A DNA stretch of 64,000 nucleotides. Source: Streptomyces sp. NBC_01463 (GTDB lineage Bacteria > Actinomycetota > Actinomycetes > Streptomycetales > Streptomycetaceae). The translations under genes were made by a program, and so were the position numbers. Within the stretch, counting starts at the first letter, position 1. The number at the start of each line of letters is the position of its first letter. The stretch covers positions 5,146,001-5,210,000 of the forward strand of contig CP109468.1 of NCBI GenBank assembly GCA_036227345.1, in the 5' to 3' direction. Positions 50,995 to 59,420 of the stretch are shown here, piece by piece. The notes under the pieces are model-generated. The model was given only the letters and a program-made list of their open reading frames with translations. It ran no database searches and was not told the DNA's origin.

Positions 50995-51310
50995 ACAGCC
51001 CAATGTACGAGGGCTCCGGGCCCGCAACTACCCGAATGCGGAAGCTCGGCGTAGACCATCGAGCTCAACGGGCATGCGTAGAAGCGACGTTCTGGCTGGC
51101 GCCTTCCTGCCCACCACTCACCCCGGCGGGCAGGGTGCGGGAGCGGCCAGAGCCGGGTGCCTTGATGAGGCGGCAACGCGCCTCTTGCTCAAGCAGCGGG
51201 CCGGAAGCCGTGCCTGTTCAGGCGGCCCGACGGGTCATACCCAGGTCTGACCCCGCAGTTCAGCTCCTGGTCCGACGCCCCGCGGGGACGCCGCAGGCAT
51301 CGTCGTCAGC

Positions 51311-52099
51311 ATGACGAACCCGACGACATCCAAGGCCACCGCGGTCTCGACGATCGGCGTCCGACTGCGTGCCGCACTGCCTGTGGAGCGGTTCGAGGGG
51401 ACCGGCTTTCCCGGGCGTTGGGTGGGCGGCACCGCCATGGTGTTCGGCCCGCTCCTGATGCTGACCGGCGCGTTGTTGCGGGCCCGCTTCCCCTTCTTCT
51501 ACCCCGATCAACTCGCGGCTTACGAGCGGCATCCCACCCTGATGGCCACCGCATACGGCCTCTTTGCCGCGGGCAGTCTGCTGCTCTGGCCCGCCGTGGC
51601 CGTGGTGGCCGCACGGATCGGGGCCCGCGGTGCCGGATGGGGGCTGTGGGGCGGAGTGCTGGTCATGTTCGGGCTGTTCGCCCGCGCCTTCCACGCGGGG
51701 GTGGACCATCTGGCCTTTCAGCTCGTGCGTTCGCAGGGAGTCGGGCCCGCCACCGAATCGGTCGACGCCGGCTACGGCGCCTTTCATGTCTTCGCCACGC
51801 TGAACCTCGCCATCCTCGCCGGGTGGCTGGTCCTCGCACTGGGCGCCTGGCGCACCCGGGTGCTCGGCCCGGTCCGCGCTGCCGCACTCGCCCTCACCTC
51901 AGCACTGCCCCTCGGGGTGCTGAAGGGAACCACCCCTGTGTCGCTGGTGGCCCTGACCGGACTGTGCGCAGCACTGGTGCCGCTGGGTGTGGCGCTGCTG
52001 CGTGAAGCGCCCCGTCCCAGTCGGGCGGCGGTGCTGCGCTGGGTGCCGCTGACCCTGGTGACGCTCGGGCTGATGATGCTGCTGGGACAGGCCGGTTGA
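51311..52099 (+). CDS. Hypothetical polytopic membrane protein
   Basis: 262 residues with about six hydrophobic segments (about 39-57, 80-100, 108-124, 155-178, 185-203, 210-229). No conserved motif recognised. It is followed directly by a two-component system on the same strand (gap 0-27 bp depending on the kinase start), so the three genes look like one operon and the membrane protein may be a sensor accessory or target. Confidence 0.65.
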   Translation: MTNPTTSKATAVSTIGVRLRAALPVERFEGTGFPGRWVGGTAMVFGPLLMLTGALLRARFPFFYPDQLAAYERHPTLMATAYGLFAAGSLLLWPAVAVVAARIGARGAGWGLWGGVLVMFGLFARAFHAGVDHLAFQLVRSQGVGPATESVDAGYGAFHVFATLNLAILAGWLVLALGAWRTRVLGPVRAAALALTSALPLGVLKGTTPVSLVALTGLCAALVPLGVALLREAPRPSRAAVLRWVPLTLVTLGLMMLLGQAG

Positions 52100-52126
52100 G
52101 TGGGCGCGTACAGATACGGTCGGGTC

Positions 52127-53281
52127 ATGAAGCTCAAGGGGCAGGGCCATCTCTATGCCCTTGACCTCGGCGCGGCCCTGGCCCTGACTGCCGTGTACGT
52201 CGGCTTCACCGGGCTGACCGCCGAAGACGGGCAACCCGCCTACACGGGACCGGTCTGGCTCGGCTGGCTGATCGCCGCCACGGTCGGCCTGCCGATCGCT
52301 GTACGCCGCCGTTGGCCGCTCGCGGTCCTGGCGGCCGTGCTGGCCGCTCTGGCCGCGGCATCGCTCCTCGACATCCCCCGTGAGCCGTACGTCGCCGCCG
52401 GGCTCGCTGCCTACCTGGTCGGACTGGCCGAGCCGGCCCGCAGGTCCGTGCCCGCGCTCGCGGTCACGCTGCCGGTGGCGTGCGGAGCCGTGTACCTCGG
52501 CGAGGCGGTGGTGACTCCCGCCGAGGACTGGCGGGGTGCCGTCGGGGTGGCAGGGCTCGTGCTCCTGGTGATCGGCGGGGCCTGGGGCGCGGGGTTCACC
52601 GTGCGCGGCCGCCGGGCCGAGGCTGCCCGGGAACAGCGGCGTCGGTCGGAGCGTGCACTGGACGAGGAGCGTCTGCGGATCGCCCGTGAGCTGCACGACA
52701 TCGTCTCGCACAACCTGAGCCTGATCGCCGTCAAGGCGGGCGTCGCCGGGCATGTGGCGGAGGCGGACCCGCGGGAGGCGCGGGCCGCCCTCAAGGTCAT
52801 CGAGGAGACAAGCCGTTCCGCACTGGCCGAGATGCGGCGCACGCTCGGCGTGCTGCGTATCGAGGGCGCGCCTCTGGGACCCGTTCCGGATCTCGACGGC
52901 CTCGGCTCGCTCGCCGCGCAGGCACACCGGGCCGGGGTGGACGTCGACCTGACGGTGCACGCCACGGAGGGCCTGGCCGAGGGGACGCGGCTGACCATCT
53001 ACCGGATCGTCCAGGAGGCCCTCACCAACGCGGTCCGGCACGCCGCCCCGACCCGCTGCCAGGTCACGGTCGAGGCGGGTGCGCGAGAGATCCGCATCGA
53101 CATCGCGGACGAGGGGCCACCCTCTGCACGTGGGCAGGCCGCCCGCGAACCGTCTCGCGGGCATGGCCTCTTGGGTATGCGGGAGCGGGCGATGATGTAC
53201 GGCGGCAGCTGCGAGGCGGGGCCCCGGCCGGAAGGCGGCTTCGCGGTGTCCGTCCGCCTGCCGGCCGAAGGGAACAGATGA
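52127..53281 (+). CDS. NarL-type sensor histidine kinase
   Basis: 384 residues from ATG 52127 (a GTG at 52100 would overlap nothing and add nine). About five membrane helices, then HisKA_3 'RIARELHDIVSHNLSLIAVK' and the ATPase with 'RIVQEALTNAVRHAAP' (N box), 'IRIDIADEGPPS' and 'GHGLLGMRERAMMYGG' (G2). The stop overlaps the regulator start by 4 bp (53278-53281), so kinase and regulator are a co-translated pair. Signal unknown; related systems respond to envelope stress or metabolites. Confidence 0.92.
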   Translation: MKLKGQGHLYALDLGAALALTAVYVGFTGLTAEDGQPAYTGPVWLGWLIAATVGLPIAVRRRWPLAVLAAVLAALAAASLLDIPREPYVAAGLAAYLVGLAEPARRSVPALAVTLPVACGAVYLGEAVVTPAEDWRGAVGVAGLVLLVIGGAWGAGFTVRGRRAEAAREQRRRSERALDEERLRIARELHDIVSHNLSLIAVKAGVAGHVAEADPREARAALKVIEETSRSALAEMRRTLGVLRIEGAPLGPVPDLDGLGSLAAQAHRAGVDVDLTVHATEGLAEGTRLTIYRIVQEALTNAVRHAAPTRCQVTVEAGAREIRIDIADEGPPSARGQAAREPSRGHGLLGMRERAMMYGGSCEAGPRPEGGFAVSVRLPAEGNR

Positions 53282-53970
53282 CCATGACCGACGTGCCCCC
53301 GGTCCGGGTACTGATCGCCGACGACCAGGCGATGGTGCGCGGCAGCTTCCGGGTCCTCGTCGACCACACGCCCGGCATGACGGCCGTGGGCGAGGCCGCG
53401 AACGGGGCGGAGGCCGTCGAACTCGCCCGCCGTGAAAGGCCGGACGTCGTGCTGATGGACGTACGCATGCCTGACCTCGATGGCATCGGGGCGACCCGGA
53501 AGATCTGCTCGGACCCGGCCCTGCCGGGCGTCCGCGTCCTCATCCTCACCACCTTCGACCTGGACGAGTACGTCTACGCCGCCCTGCGCGCCGGAGCCGC
53601 GGGCTTTCTGCTCAAGGACACCCCGCCGACCGAGGTCCTCACCGCCATCGGAGTCGTCGCCGCGGGAGAGGCCCTGCTCGCCCCCTCGGTGACCCGTCGC
53701 CTGATCGCGGAGTTCGCCCGCCGTCCCGAGCCTGCGCGCCCACCCAGTCGCACGCTGGACGGGATCACCGACCGGGAGTTGGAGGTACTCGGTCTGATCG
53801 CACGGGGGTTGTCCAACACGGAGATGGCGGAGCACCTCCATCTGAGCCCGGCCACAGTCAAGACCCACATCGGGCGGCTGCTCGCCAAGCTGCGTGCGCG
53901 TGACCGCGCCCAGCTCGTGATCGTCGCCTACGAGACCGGGCTGGTGGGTGACCACCGGCGTGGGGTCTGA
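53278..53970 (+). CDS. NarL/LuxR-family response regulator
   Basis: 230 residues. Receiver with 'VLIADDQAMVRGSF' (D15-D16), phosphoacceptor D61 in 'VVLMDVRMPDLDG' and 'GFLLKDTPPTEVL'. LuxR helix-turn-helix: 'ITDRELEVLGLIARGLSNTE' and 'LSPATVKTHIGRLLAKL'. The ATG overlaps the kinase stop (ATGA), and a second ATG two codons later is possible. Partner of the kinase just upstream; a terminator follows. Confidence 0.93.
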   Translation: MTMTDVPPVRVLIADDQAMVRGSFRVLVDHTPGMTAVGEAANGAEAVELARRERPDVVLMDVRMPDLDGIGATRKICSDPALPGVRVLILTTFDLDEYVYAALRAGAAGFLLKDTPPTEVLTAIGVVAAGEALLAPSVTRRLIAEFARRPEPARPPSRTLDGITDRELEVLGLIARGLSNTEMAEHLHLSPATVKTHIGRLLAKLRARDRAQLVIVAYETGLVGDHRRGV

Positions 53971-53980
53971 GACGCACGGG

Positions 53981-54019
53981 ACGGGCGGACCTCATCAGGC
54001 CGAAAGCCCTGCCGCCCGT
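53981..54019 (+). terminator. Terminator after the two-component operon
   Basis: ACGGGCGG (53981-53988) and CCGCCCGT (54012-54019), 8-bp perfect stem with a 23-base loop, 10 bp past the regulator stop. Confidence 0.5.
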
Positions 54020-54086
54020 TGGGACGACAGGGCCTCCTACCTGGTACTCGGAGCGAACAACCCTGTGGGCCGATGTACCCAGCCCC

Positions 54087-54533
54087 TCAATGGTGGTCGA
54101 ACGGGGAGACGATGATCTCGGAGTTGACCGACAGCAGTGTGTTTCCCGCGCTGTCGAAGCTGACCAGGCGGGCATACGCCCTGCCGTTCACGTGCAGCTC
54201 GGCGAGATATCGAGCAGTACCAACCGCGGCGGTGGCGCAGGGGATGTTGTTCACGGAACGCACCGCCGTGCCATCGGGGTCAACGACGTCGACCCGGAAT
54301 TTGGCGCAGTTGCTGGGGAATTCCTGGATGTGGCCCAGGCCGAGGAATTCTTGTGGTCCGAGGCCGATCCGGTCGACGCAGACGTCGCCCTTGAATCCGT
54401 TCTGATCGAATGACGTGCATTTCCTGAACGGTGGTACCCAGTCGGCCTGGGCCGGACTGCCGGTTGCGGCGATCATGCCCACGGTAGCGGTCGCCACGAC
54501 GACCGCTGTGGAAATGGAATTGCGGATTCTCAT
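54087..54533 (-). CDS. Secreted hypothetical protein (148 aa)
   Basis: 148 residues from ATG 54533 with AGGGGG upstream. A clear signal peptide 'MRIRNSISTAVVVATATVGM' ends 'AATGSPAQADW'. The mature part (about 120 residues) has four Cys ('FRKCTSFDQNGFKGDVCVDR', 'SNCAKFRVDV', 'NNIPCATAAVG') that probably form two disulfides, and reads as a small beta-rich domain. No family recognised. It is the left-most gene of the 54-60.7 kb mosaic region; 54534-54846 shows no gene. Confidence 0.7.
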   Translation of the reverse strand: MRIRNSISTAVVVATATVGMIAATGSPAQADWVPPFRKCTSFDQNGFKGDVCVDRIGLGPQEFLGLGHIQEFPSNCAKFRVDVVDPDGTAVRSVNNIPCATAAVGTARYLAELHVNGRAYARLVSFDSAGNTLLSVNSEIIVSPFDHH

Positions 54534-54846
54534 TGGTGCCCCCTCGCACGACAGTGAACCTTCAGAAGTGCCGTCCACCAGTGGAAACCAGCTTTTCCGA
54601 CGGATCGGCGATTCGCTACGGTAACCGGCCGGCTCCGGGACGTCGACGGCCGCAGTTGAACAGCGCATCCGGCAATGATCGAAAATCCGTCCCGGCGTTC
54701 AGTTCGACAACCGGTACCCCAACCCGAGGATCTGACGTTTGCTCAGTACGCTGTCGCGGTGTCGCGGTGGTGGATCAGGCAGTGCAGCAGGGCATTCCGT
54801 CCCTTGAGGTGGTGGAACGGTCCAAGCGGAAACCCAGGTATCGCAA

Positions 54847-55071
54847 ATGGGGGCTGAAATGCCCCAGCTATTGACCGCGGGTGCGAGCTTGTCCCTTGTG
54901 GGCGGCTGGGGCCTCGGCACCGTCGCCCTGGCGCTGCTCGTCATCGGGGCGGCGGCGATCTGCGGGGTTGAGCCGAACGACATTCCAGCGGCACCGCAGG
55001 CCCTCGCCGCCGGTGGGGAACGGGTTCCTGGCCGTAGCCGCGGCGGGAAACCCTGCCACCCACCAGGGTGA
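54847..55071 (+). CDS. Doubtful small hydrophobic protein or fragment
   Basis: 74 codons; 'SLVGGWGLGTVALALLVIGA' is a convincing membrane helix with strong G/C third-position bias, but no ribosome binding site is seen and the C-terminal half runs antisense to the degenerate VOC gene. It could be a fragment of a transporter. Weakly supported. Confidence 0.25.
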   Translation: MGAEMPQLLTAGASLSLVGGWGLGTVALALLVIGAAAICGVEPNDIPAAPQALAAGGERVPGRSRGGKPCHPPG

Positions 55072-55162
55072 TCACGGTGTACTCCAGGGCTTGGCACGAG
55101 AAGGCCGCGAGCCGGTGCGGGTCGTGTCAAGGGACGATGAGTTCGGTGAACCTGCTGGTCAT
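55045..55162 (-). pseudogene. VOC (glyoxalase-like) gene remnant with in-frame stop
   Basis: From ATG 55162 the frame reads 'MTSRFTELIVP', TGA, then 'HDPHRLAAFSCQALEYTV' and 'ITLVGGRVS'. Intact VOC proteins begin 'MTSRFTELIVD..DP.RLA.FW..VL.Y.V', so the TGA replaces a codon early in the first beta-alpha-beta unit and the rest has decayed. The ATG overlaps the stop of the erythromycin esterase gene (ATGA), showing that the two were once translationally coupled. Confidence 0.7.
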
Positions 55163-56436
55163 GGCTTCTCCAGGTTGGTGGTAGTGGAGGCGGGTGTGCT
55201 GAGGATGCCGTCGAACGCGTCGACGACCGGGGTGTGCTGGTAGATGTTCTGCATCCGAATGCGGTCGGGGCCGTTGAGCTGCTCAGCCCGGGCCTGACGA
55301 AGACCGGCGACGGCGTGGCCAAGGCCGGCCTCGGCGAAGGCCGATTCGACGCTTCCCGGCGCGGGTGGCTCCAGCGGGGTGTCGTGGACGGTGAATCCGA
55401 AGGGAGCTGTCTCGTCGCGACGCATGTCGGCGGTGTGGCCGGTGATGCTGGTCAGGCCAAGGGCGAAGTACGCGTCACCGAGGGCGTGGTGCAGGTGCTG
55501 ACCCATGGGAAGTCCCGTGAGGTGGCCGTCGAAAGCGATAGGCGTCCTCTGGAGGTGGGCGTTGTGGGCCATCAGTACGACGCGGTCTGTGGGCTTGAGC
55601 CGGTCGAGGTGCCACAAAAGCGATTCCGCCATGTACAAGTCGCGGGCAGAGGTGTCGGCGGTGAGCCCGTCTCCGGCGAAGAGGCCCGCCATCGCACGGA
55701 AGGTGTAGTCGCCGTGGCAGGCGGCCTCCAGGCAGCGCAGGGAGGTGTCGTAGCTGTGCCGGTCTCCGCGGGAGAGATACAGCGGCTTCAGGGCGCGAAA
55801 CCGGATGAGCAGTCGCGCAAGAAGTGCGCTGAGGGTGTCCTGTTCGTTGGTGGTCAGACGCGCCCATGCGGGTGCGGCCACTGCCGCGGAGTCACCGGCG
55901 AAGGAGGCGGCGATCGTGGTCACGCTCTGGAGCGCCGGCAGGGTCTCCGGATCGATGTGGCGAAGGTAGTCGGTGACCGGTGTGAGGGCGGGAAGCAGCG
56001 ATCCGCCAGCCGCCGGGATATCGATTCCTGCGAACCGCACCGGCTCTGCGACGGTGCGGTTGTGGCGGCGGAGAAAGCGCAGCGGATCCTGGAGCCCGAT
56101 GGGGACCGCGTTCGCCAGGAGCGCGGAGAGGCCGTCGTCCGTTCCCGAGCCGCGGGTCCAGGCATCGAGGGGTAGGGCTTCGCAGAAGCCGTACTCGAAG
56201 GCCAGGACGGTGAAGCCGCAGCGTTCAACGAGGAACCGCAGGACGCGTTGGCGCATCACGGCGAACTCGTCGATGAAGTGTGAGTGTTCACCGAGGCCGA
56301 CCACGCGGGCACTGTCCAGGAGGTCGCCCAGCGGTTCCAGGTCGTCCAGGGGTGCTGTCGGGTCGAGGTGCATGAGTGGGGTGGCATGGCCTTTGAGCCA
56401 GCCGGCAAAGGTCGGCCGATCAGTGGTGGTGGGCAC
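55159..56436 (-). CDS. Erythromycin esterase family hydrolase
   Basis: 425 residues if GTG 56436 is the start (an open frame to ATG 56586 would overlap the upstream gene). The EreA-type active site is visible: 'VVGLGEHSHFIDEFAVMRQR' (catalytic His51 with Glu50) and 'FTVLAFEYGFCEAL' (Glu81), plus 'MAHNAHLQRTP' towards the C-terminus. Members open the lactone of 14-membered macrolides, though many Streptomyces homologues have other substrates. It lies 47 bp downstream of a Vat-like acetyltransferase gene on the same strand, giving a two-gene resistance-type operon, and overlaps the start of a broken VOC gene. Confidence 0.88.
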   Translation of the reverse strand: MPTTTDRPTFAGWLKGHATPLMHLDPTAPLDDLEPLGDLLDSARVVGLGEHSHFIDEFAVMRQRVLRFLVERCGFTVLAFEYGFCEALPLDAWTRGSGTDDGLSALLANAVPIGLQDPLRFLRRHNRTVAEPVRFAGIDIPAAGGSLLPALTPVTDYLRHIDPETLPALQSVTTIAASFAGDSAAVAAPAWARLTTNEQDTLSALLARLLIRFRALKPLYLSRGDRHSYDTSLRCLEAACHGDYTFRAMAGLFAGDGLTADTSARDLYMAESLLWHLDRLKPTDRVVLMAHNAHLQRTPIAFDGHLTGLPMGQHLHHALGDAYFALGLTSITGHTADMRRDETAPFGFTVHDTPLEPPAPGSVESAFAEAGLGHAVAGLRQARAEQLNGPDRIRMQNIYQHTPVVDAFDGILSTPASTTTNLEKP

Positions 56437-56483
56437 GGTGGCGGCTCTTTTCGGAGAGGAGGTGATGAGCGCGTGGCGCCGGC

Positions 56484-57134
56484 CTACGGGTGCGGGAGGC
56501 GGGGTGCCGCGTCCTGCAGCTCGTCGACGCTGCCGGACATCAGCGTCCGTATGTGCTCGCTGATGTGCTCCGGGGGCCAGTTCCACCAGGCCAGGGCGAG
56601 CAGCCGGGCGATGTCCCGGTCGTCGTACCGGGTGCGGATGAGGCGGGCCGGGTTGCCTCCGACGATCCCGTAGTCGGGCACGTCCTTGGTGACCACCGAG
56701 CCGGCACCGATGATCGCGCCGTTGCCGATCCGTACCCCGGGCATCACGGTGGCGCCGTGCCCGAACCAGACGTCGTGGCCGACGACGGTGTCGCCCCGGT
56801 TCGGCAGTCCGGTGAGCAGATCGAAGTGGTCCGACCAGGAGCCGCCGAGGGTGGGGAAGGGGAAGGTGGAGGGGCCGTCCATGCGGTGGTTGGCGCCGTT
56901 CATGATGAACCGCACCCCGGTGCCCAGCGCGCAGAACCTGCCGATGACCAGCTTCTCCGGACCGTAGTGGTACAGCACGTTGCGGGTCTCGAACGCGGTC
57001 GCGTCATCGGGGTCGTCGTAGTAGGAGTACTCCCCCACCTCGATCAGCGGGGACTTCACCAGCGGTCTGAGCTGGACGACCCGTGGCTGGCCGGGCATCG
57101 GATGCACGACGGTGGGGTCAGCAGGTACGGGCAT
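56484..57134 (-). CDS. Xenobiotic (streptogramin A/Vat-type) O-acetyltransferase
   Basis: 216 residues from ATG 57134 with GAGGAAG upstream; the ATG at 57149 would start inside that site. A left-handed beta-helix of hexapeptide repeats with Vat/CatB hallmarks: 'VGEYSYYDDPDD', 'IGRFCALGTGVRFIMNGANH' (catalytic His83), 'VGHDVWFGHGATVMPGVRIG' and 'VVGGNPARLIR'. These enzymes acetylate streptogramin A or chloramphenicol with acetyl-CoA. First gene of an operon with the erythromycin esterase. The true substrate needs assay. Confidence 0.9.
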   Translation of the reverse strand: MPVPADPTVVHPMPGQPRVVQLRPLVKSPLIEVGEYSYYDDPDDATAFETRNVLYHYGPEKLVIGRFCALGTGVRFIMNGANHRMDGPSTFPFPTLGGSWSDHFDLLTGLPNRGDTVVGHDVWFGHGATVMPGVRIGNGAIIGAGSVVTKDVPDYGIVGGNPARLIRTRYDDRDIARLLALAWWNWPPEHISEHIRTLMSGSVDELQDAAPRLPHP

Positions 57135-57249
57135 GGCGGGCTTCCTCATCGTGTGGGCGTTGTGGGTACGCGGTCGGTGGCAGGCTCTGGTGCCTCAGTT
57201 CCTCGTCGGTCGCAGGGAACCCGAACCTGGCGAGCGGGGTCTGCGGCAG

Positions 57250-57469
57250 CTCGGGCAAGAGCGTGTCGCAGGATGCACCAACGGGTGCAGGCCCAGGCGA
57301 TATGGGCATCCGCGCGGATCAGGATGACGTCGGCCGGCCGGTTGTCCGTGCCGGCGGTATGGATGTCCTCGCGGTGCGCCCATCCTCCGGCGATCTCCCG
57401 GAGCTCCGGACGGCCCGCGAGACCGAGGAACACGGGGCGCGCGGGGGGCATGAGTTCCGCGACACTATT
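57250..57469 (-). pseudogene. FAD-dependent monooxygenase C-terminal remnant
   Basis: Only the thioredoxin-like C-terminal domain of an aromatic/rifampicin-type monooxygenase is readable: 'NSVAELMPPARPVFLGLAGR', 'PELREIAGGWAHREDI', 'RPADVILIRADAHIAWA'. The FAD and substrate domains are gone, and after 'IAWA' the reading degenerates. The stretch 57135-57582 contains nothing else. With its esterase and acetyltransferase neighbours it may be the wreck of a third resistance-type gene. Confidence 0.55.
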
Positions 57470-57582
57470 GGCGCCCTGACCATGTCGGCGGGGCCGGGCA
57501 CCAGAGCACCCTCGTCCAGCCCTACCAACTGGGGTGGGGAGGTGCCACTCAGCATGCGTTACGGCGCGGGAGCAGCCCCCGC

Positions 57583-58518
57583 TCACAACCGGCGGGTGAA
57601 CTCCTGGCGGTCGGCGAAGTTCTCGTAGCCCGCCCGTTCGAAAGCCATGATCATCGCCGTGTTGGCCGCGTCGCAGTCGCCGCGGATCTCCTCTGCGCCC
57701 GCTTCGACCAACAGCCGCGTGCCGCGGGCCACCACCGCCGTCGCGTAGCCGTTGCCGCGGCAGGCGGGAGATACAGCCACCAGGCCGATCACCGCGATCG
57801 AGGGGTTTCGGGCGGGGAGGCTGAGAGCGGCCGGCGTGCCGTCCGGAGCGTAGCCGAGTTCCCACCAGGAGGGATCGTGGGAGAACTCCTCCATGTCCGC
57901 GAAGAGGCTCTCCGCGGCACGCCGGGCGCCATGCCGGGCGACCCTGGCGGCGAGTTGGGCGTCGGCACTGGTCGGAATCGCCTCGGCGAGGAGAGCGATG
58001 AACGGCTCACGGCCCAGACTGGGCAGCGAATGCCAGGTCAATCGGTCATCATGCGAGGTGAGTTCAGCCCCGGTGCGACGGCGGAAGCGGCGACCGTCAC
58101 GGGCGTGCTCGAAGCCCGCCAGACGGAGAAGCTCGGTGCGCCGTTCCGGCTCCGCCTGGTACTGCGGCGGCTGCGTCGGCGAGTCCGTGACGTGCTCCAG
58201 CTCCGTGGCGCCGAGCGAGTCGGCCAAGGCGGCGGCCTCCGCCAGCAGTGCCAGGCCGGTGGCCAGGCCGGGCTCGTCCCACGGTGTCTCAAGGAGCACC
58301 AGGGCCATCGGGATGTCGTTCCCGGGAAGGGTCCATAGTGCGGTGGCCGCGGTGAGCCGACCGGCTTCGTCCTCCGCGACCAGACACCACTCTGGCCGGG
58401 TGCACTTCTTGGCCAGGAGGTCGGTGAGGTAGGCGGCCGTCCCGGCGTTGCGCTCGGGCTGGCCGGAGTGCTCGACGAGGGAAGGTAGTTCGTCTGGGCG
58501 CGCTATACGTATATGCAT
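57583..58518 (-). CDS. Tandem GNAT acetyltransferase
   Basis: 311 residues, about twice the usual GNAT length. The C-terminal domain is canonical: 'IAVIGLVAVSPACRGNGYAT' (acetyl-CoA loop) and 'CDAANTAMIMAFERAGYENF'. The N-terminal half resembles a degenerate GNAT ('IRIARPDELPSLVEHSGQPE', 'WCLVAEDEAGRLTAATALW'). Two-domain GNATs of this type include mycothiol synthase-like and resistance enzymes; I cannot assign one. It lies in the mosaic region and is the only clearly intact gene between 57.2 and 59.8 kb. Confidence 0.8.
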   Translation of the reverse strand: MHIRIARPDELPSLVEHSGQPERNAGTAAYLTDLLAKKCTRPEWCLVAEDEAGRLTAATALWTLPGNDIPMALVLLETPWDEPGLATGLALLAEAAALADSLGATELEHVTDSPTQPPQYQAEPERRTELLRLAGFEHARDGRRFRRRTGAELTSHDDRLTWHSLPSLGREPFIALLAEAIPTSADAQLAARVARHGARRAAESLFADMEEFSHDPSWWELGYAPDGTPAALSLPARNPSIAVIGLVAVSPACRGNGYATAVVARGTRLLVEAGAEEIRGDCDAANTAMIMAFERAGYENFADRQEFTRRL

Positions 58519-58732
58519 GTACTGGGATCATCCTGTCTCTCGATGACGTAGCTGGCTTTGCATGGAATCGCCACCCGGCACCGGCACGCCCGGCTGCTCC
58601 TGTCCTTGCCGAATCGACCACCGGATCGGGGCCTGCCCGACTGGGTACTGTCGATCTCCTGCCGCGGCGGTGGAACCCACGACCGATCGCCGGTGGTCGT
58701 GGCCTGGCGTCGGGTGGTGTGGCGTAGGGGTC

Positions 58733-59014
58733 TCATTCCACCGGGTAGCGCACCACCAACACCCCCTCCACATCACTCCCCACCGCCTCGTACTGATGCG
58801 GTACATCCGCCGCCCACCGTGCGTGGCTGCCCGGGCTCACCTCGAACGGGGCGGAGGCGGGACCGACCCGCGCCGTGCCGCTGAAGACCAGCAAGTGCTC
58901 CTCCGCGCACGGCACATGAGCCGAGCACTGCACCGCCCCGCTCTGGATGCGGATGCGATACACCTCCGACTCCGCAGCCGCGTTCTGCACACGGTCCCTC
59001 AGCACCGCGTGCAC
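58733..59014 (-). pseudogene. Cupin domain remnant of an XRE-cupin regulator
   Basis: 93 codons: 'AAESEVYRIRIQSGAVQCSA', 'CAEEHLLVFSGTARVGP' and 'SHARWAADVPHQYEAVG', a complete small cupin. In regulators of this type the cupin follows a helix-turn-helix; here an in-frame TAG stands two codons before the first usable GTG (59014), so the DNA-binding part is missing. The cupin could still be made as a small protein, but truncation by rearrangement is likelier. Confidence 0.6.
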
Positions 59015-59022
59015 CGACTAGC

Positions 59023-59054
59023 GTTCCATAAACAGAACGTTCTGTAAACGGAAC
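59023..59054. promoter_or_regulatory. 32-bp palindromic operator-like site
   Basis: ACAGAAC/GTTCTGT (59032-59045) is a perfect 14-bp palindrome, framed at equal distance by GTTCC (59023-59027) and GGAAC (59050-59054). This symmetry is typical of TetR-family operators. It lies next to the truncated cupin gene and no intact regulator is adjacent. The following 59055-59420 has no supportable gene. Confidence 0.6.
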
Positions 59055-59420
59055 GATCGTGGCGATGCACACGCATCGCGGCTCAGGCGCGGGCTCGGAC
59101 TTACTCGCCGAGAACCCGAAACCGCCACCTTCGATGAGGATGAACAGACCGATGCCGATCGGACCGCCGGGCGCGACGGCATCTCCGTCCCACTGACCGA
59201 CCAGGCGGCCAAGTAGCTGTTGTCGTTCCGATCGTGAGGGGTGGGCGTCGAACGGGAGTCTCGTTCGGGTGATCGCGGTCGGCTGTGGGCGTGAAGGCAG
59301 GGCCTCTTGGTAGCTCGGGGTTGCGAAGCCGGCCGAGATCCGGGAGACCCTGTTGCCGCATTTGTGCGTGCTCGCGCCGGTGGGGTTCAACTCGGCTGCT
59401 CTGTCGTGTGATTGTGTCGG

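Noticed and set aside
51028..51310. Several short frames in the 316-bp gap before the membrane protein gene
   Set aside because: None has a ribosome binding site, consistent codon bias or similarity I can name.
54533..54874. Plus-strand frame of 113 codons ending 'KWGLKCPSY'
   Set aside because: Starts antisense to the signal peptide of the secreted protein, has no ribosome binding site and no recognisable domain.
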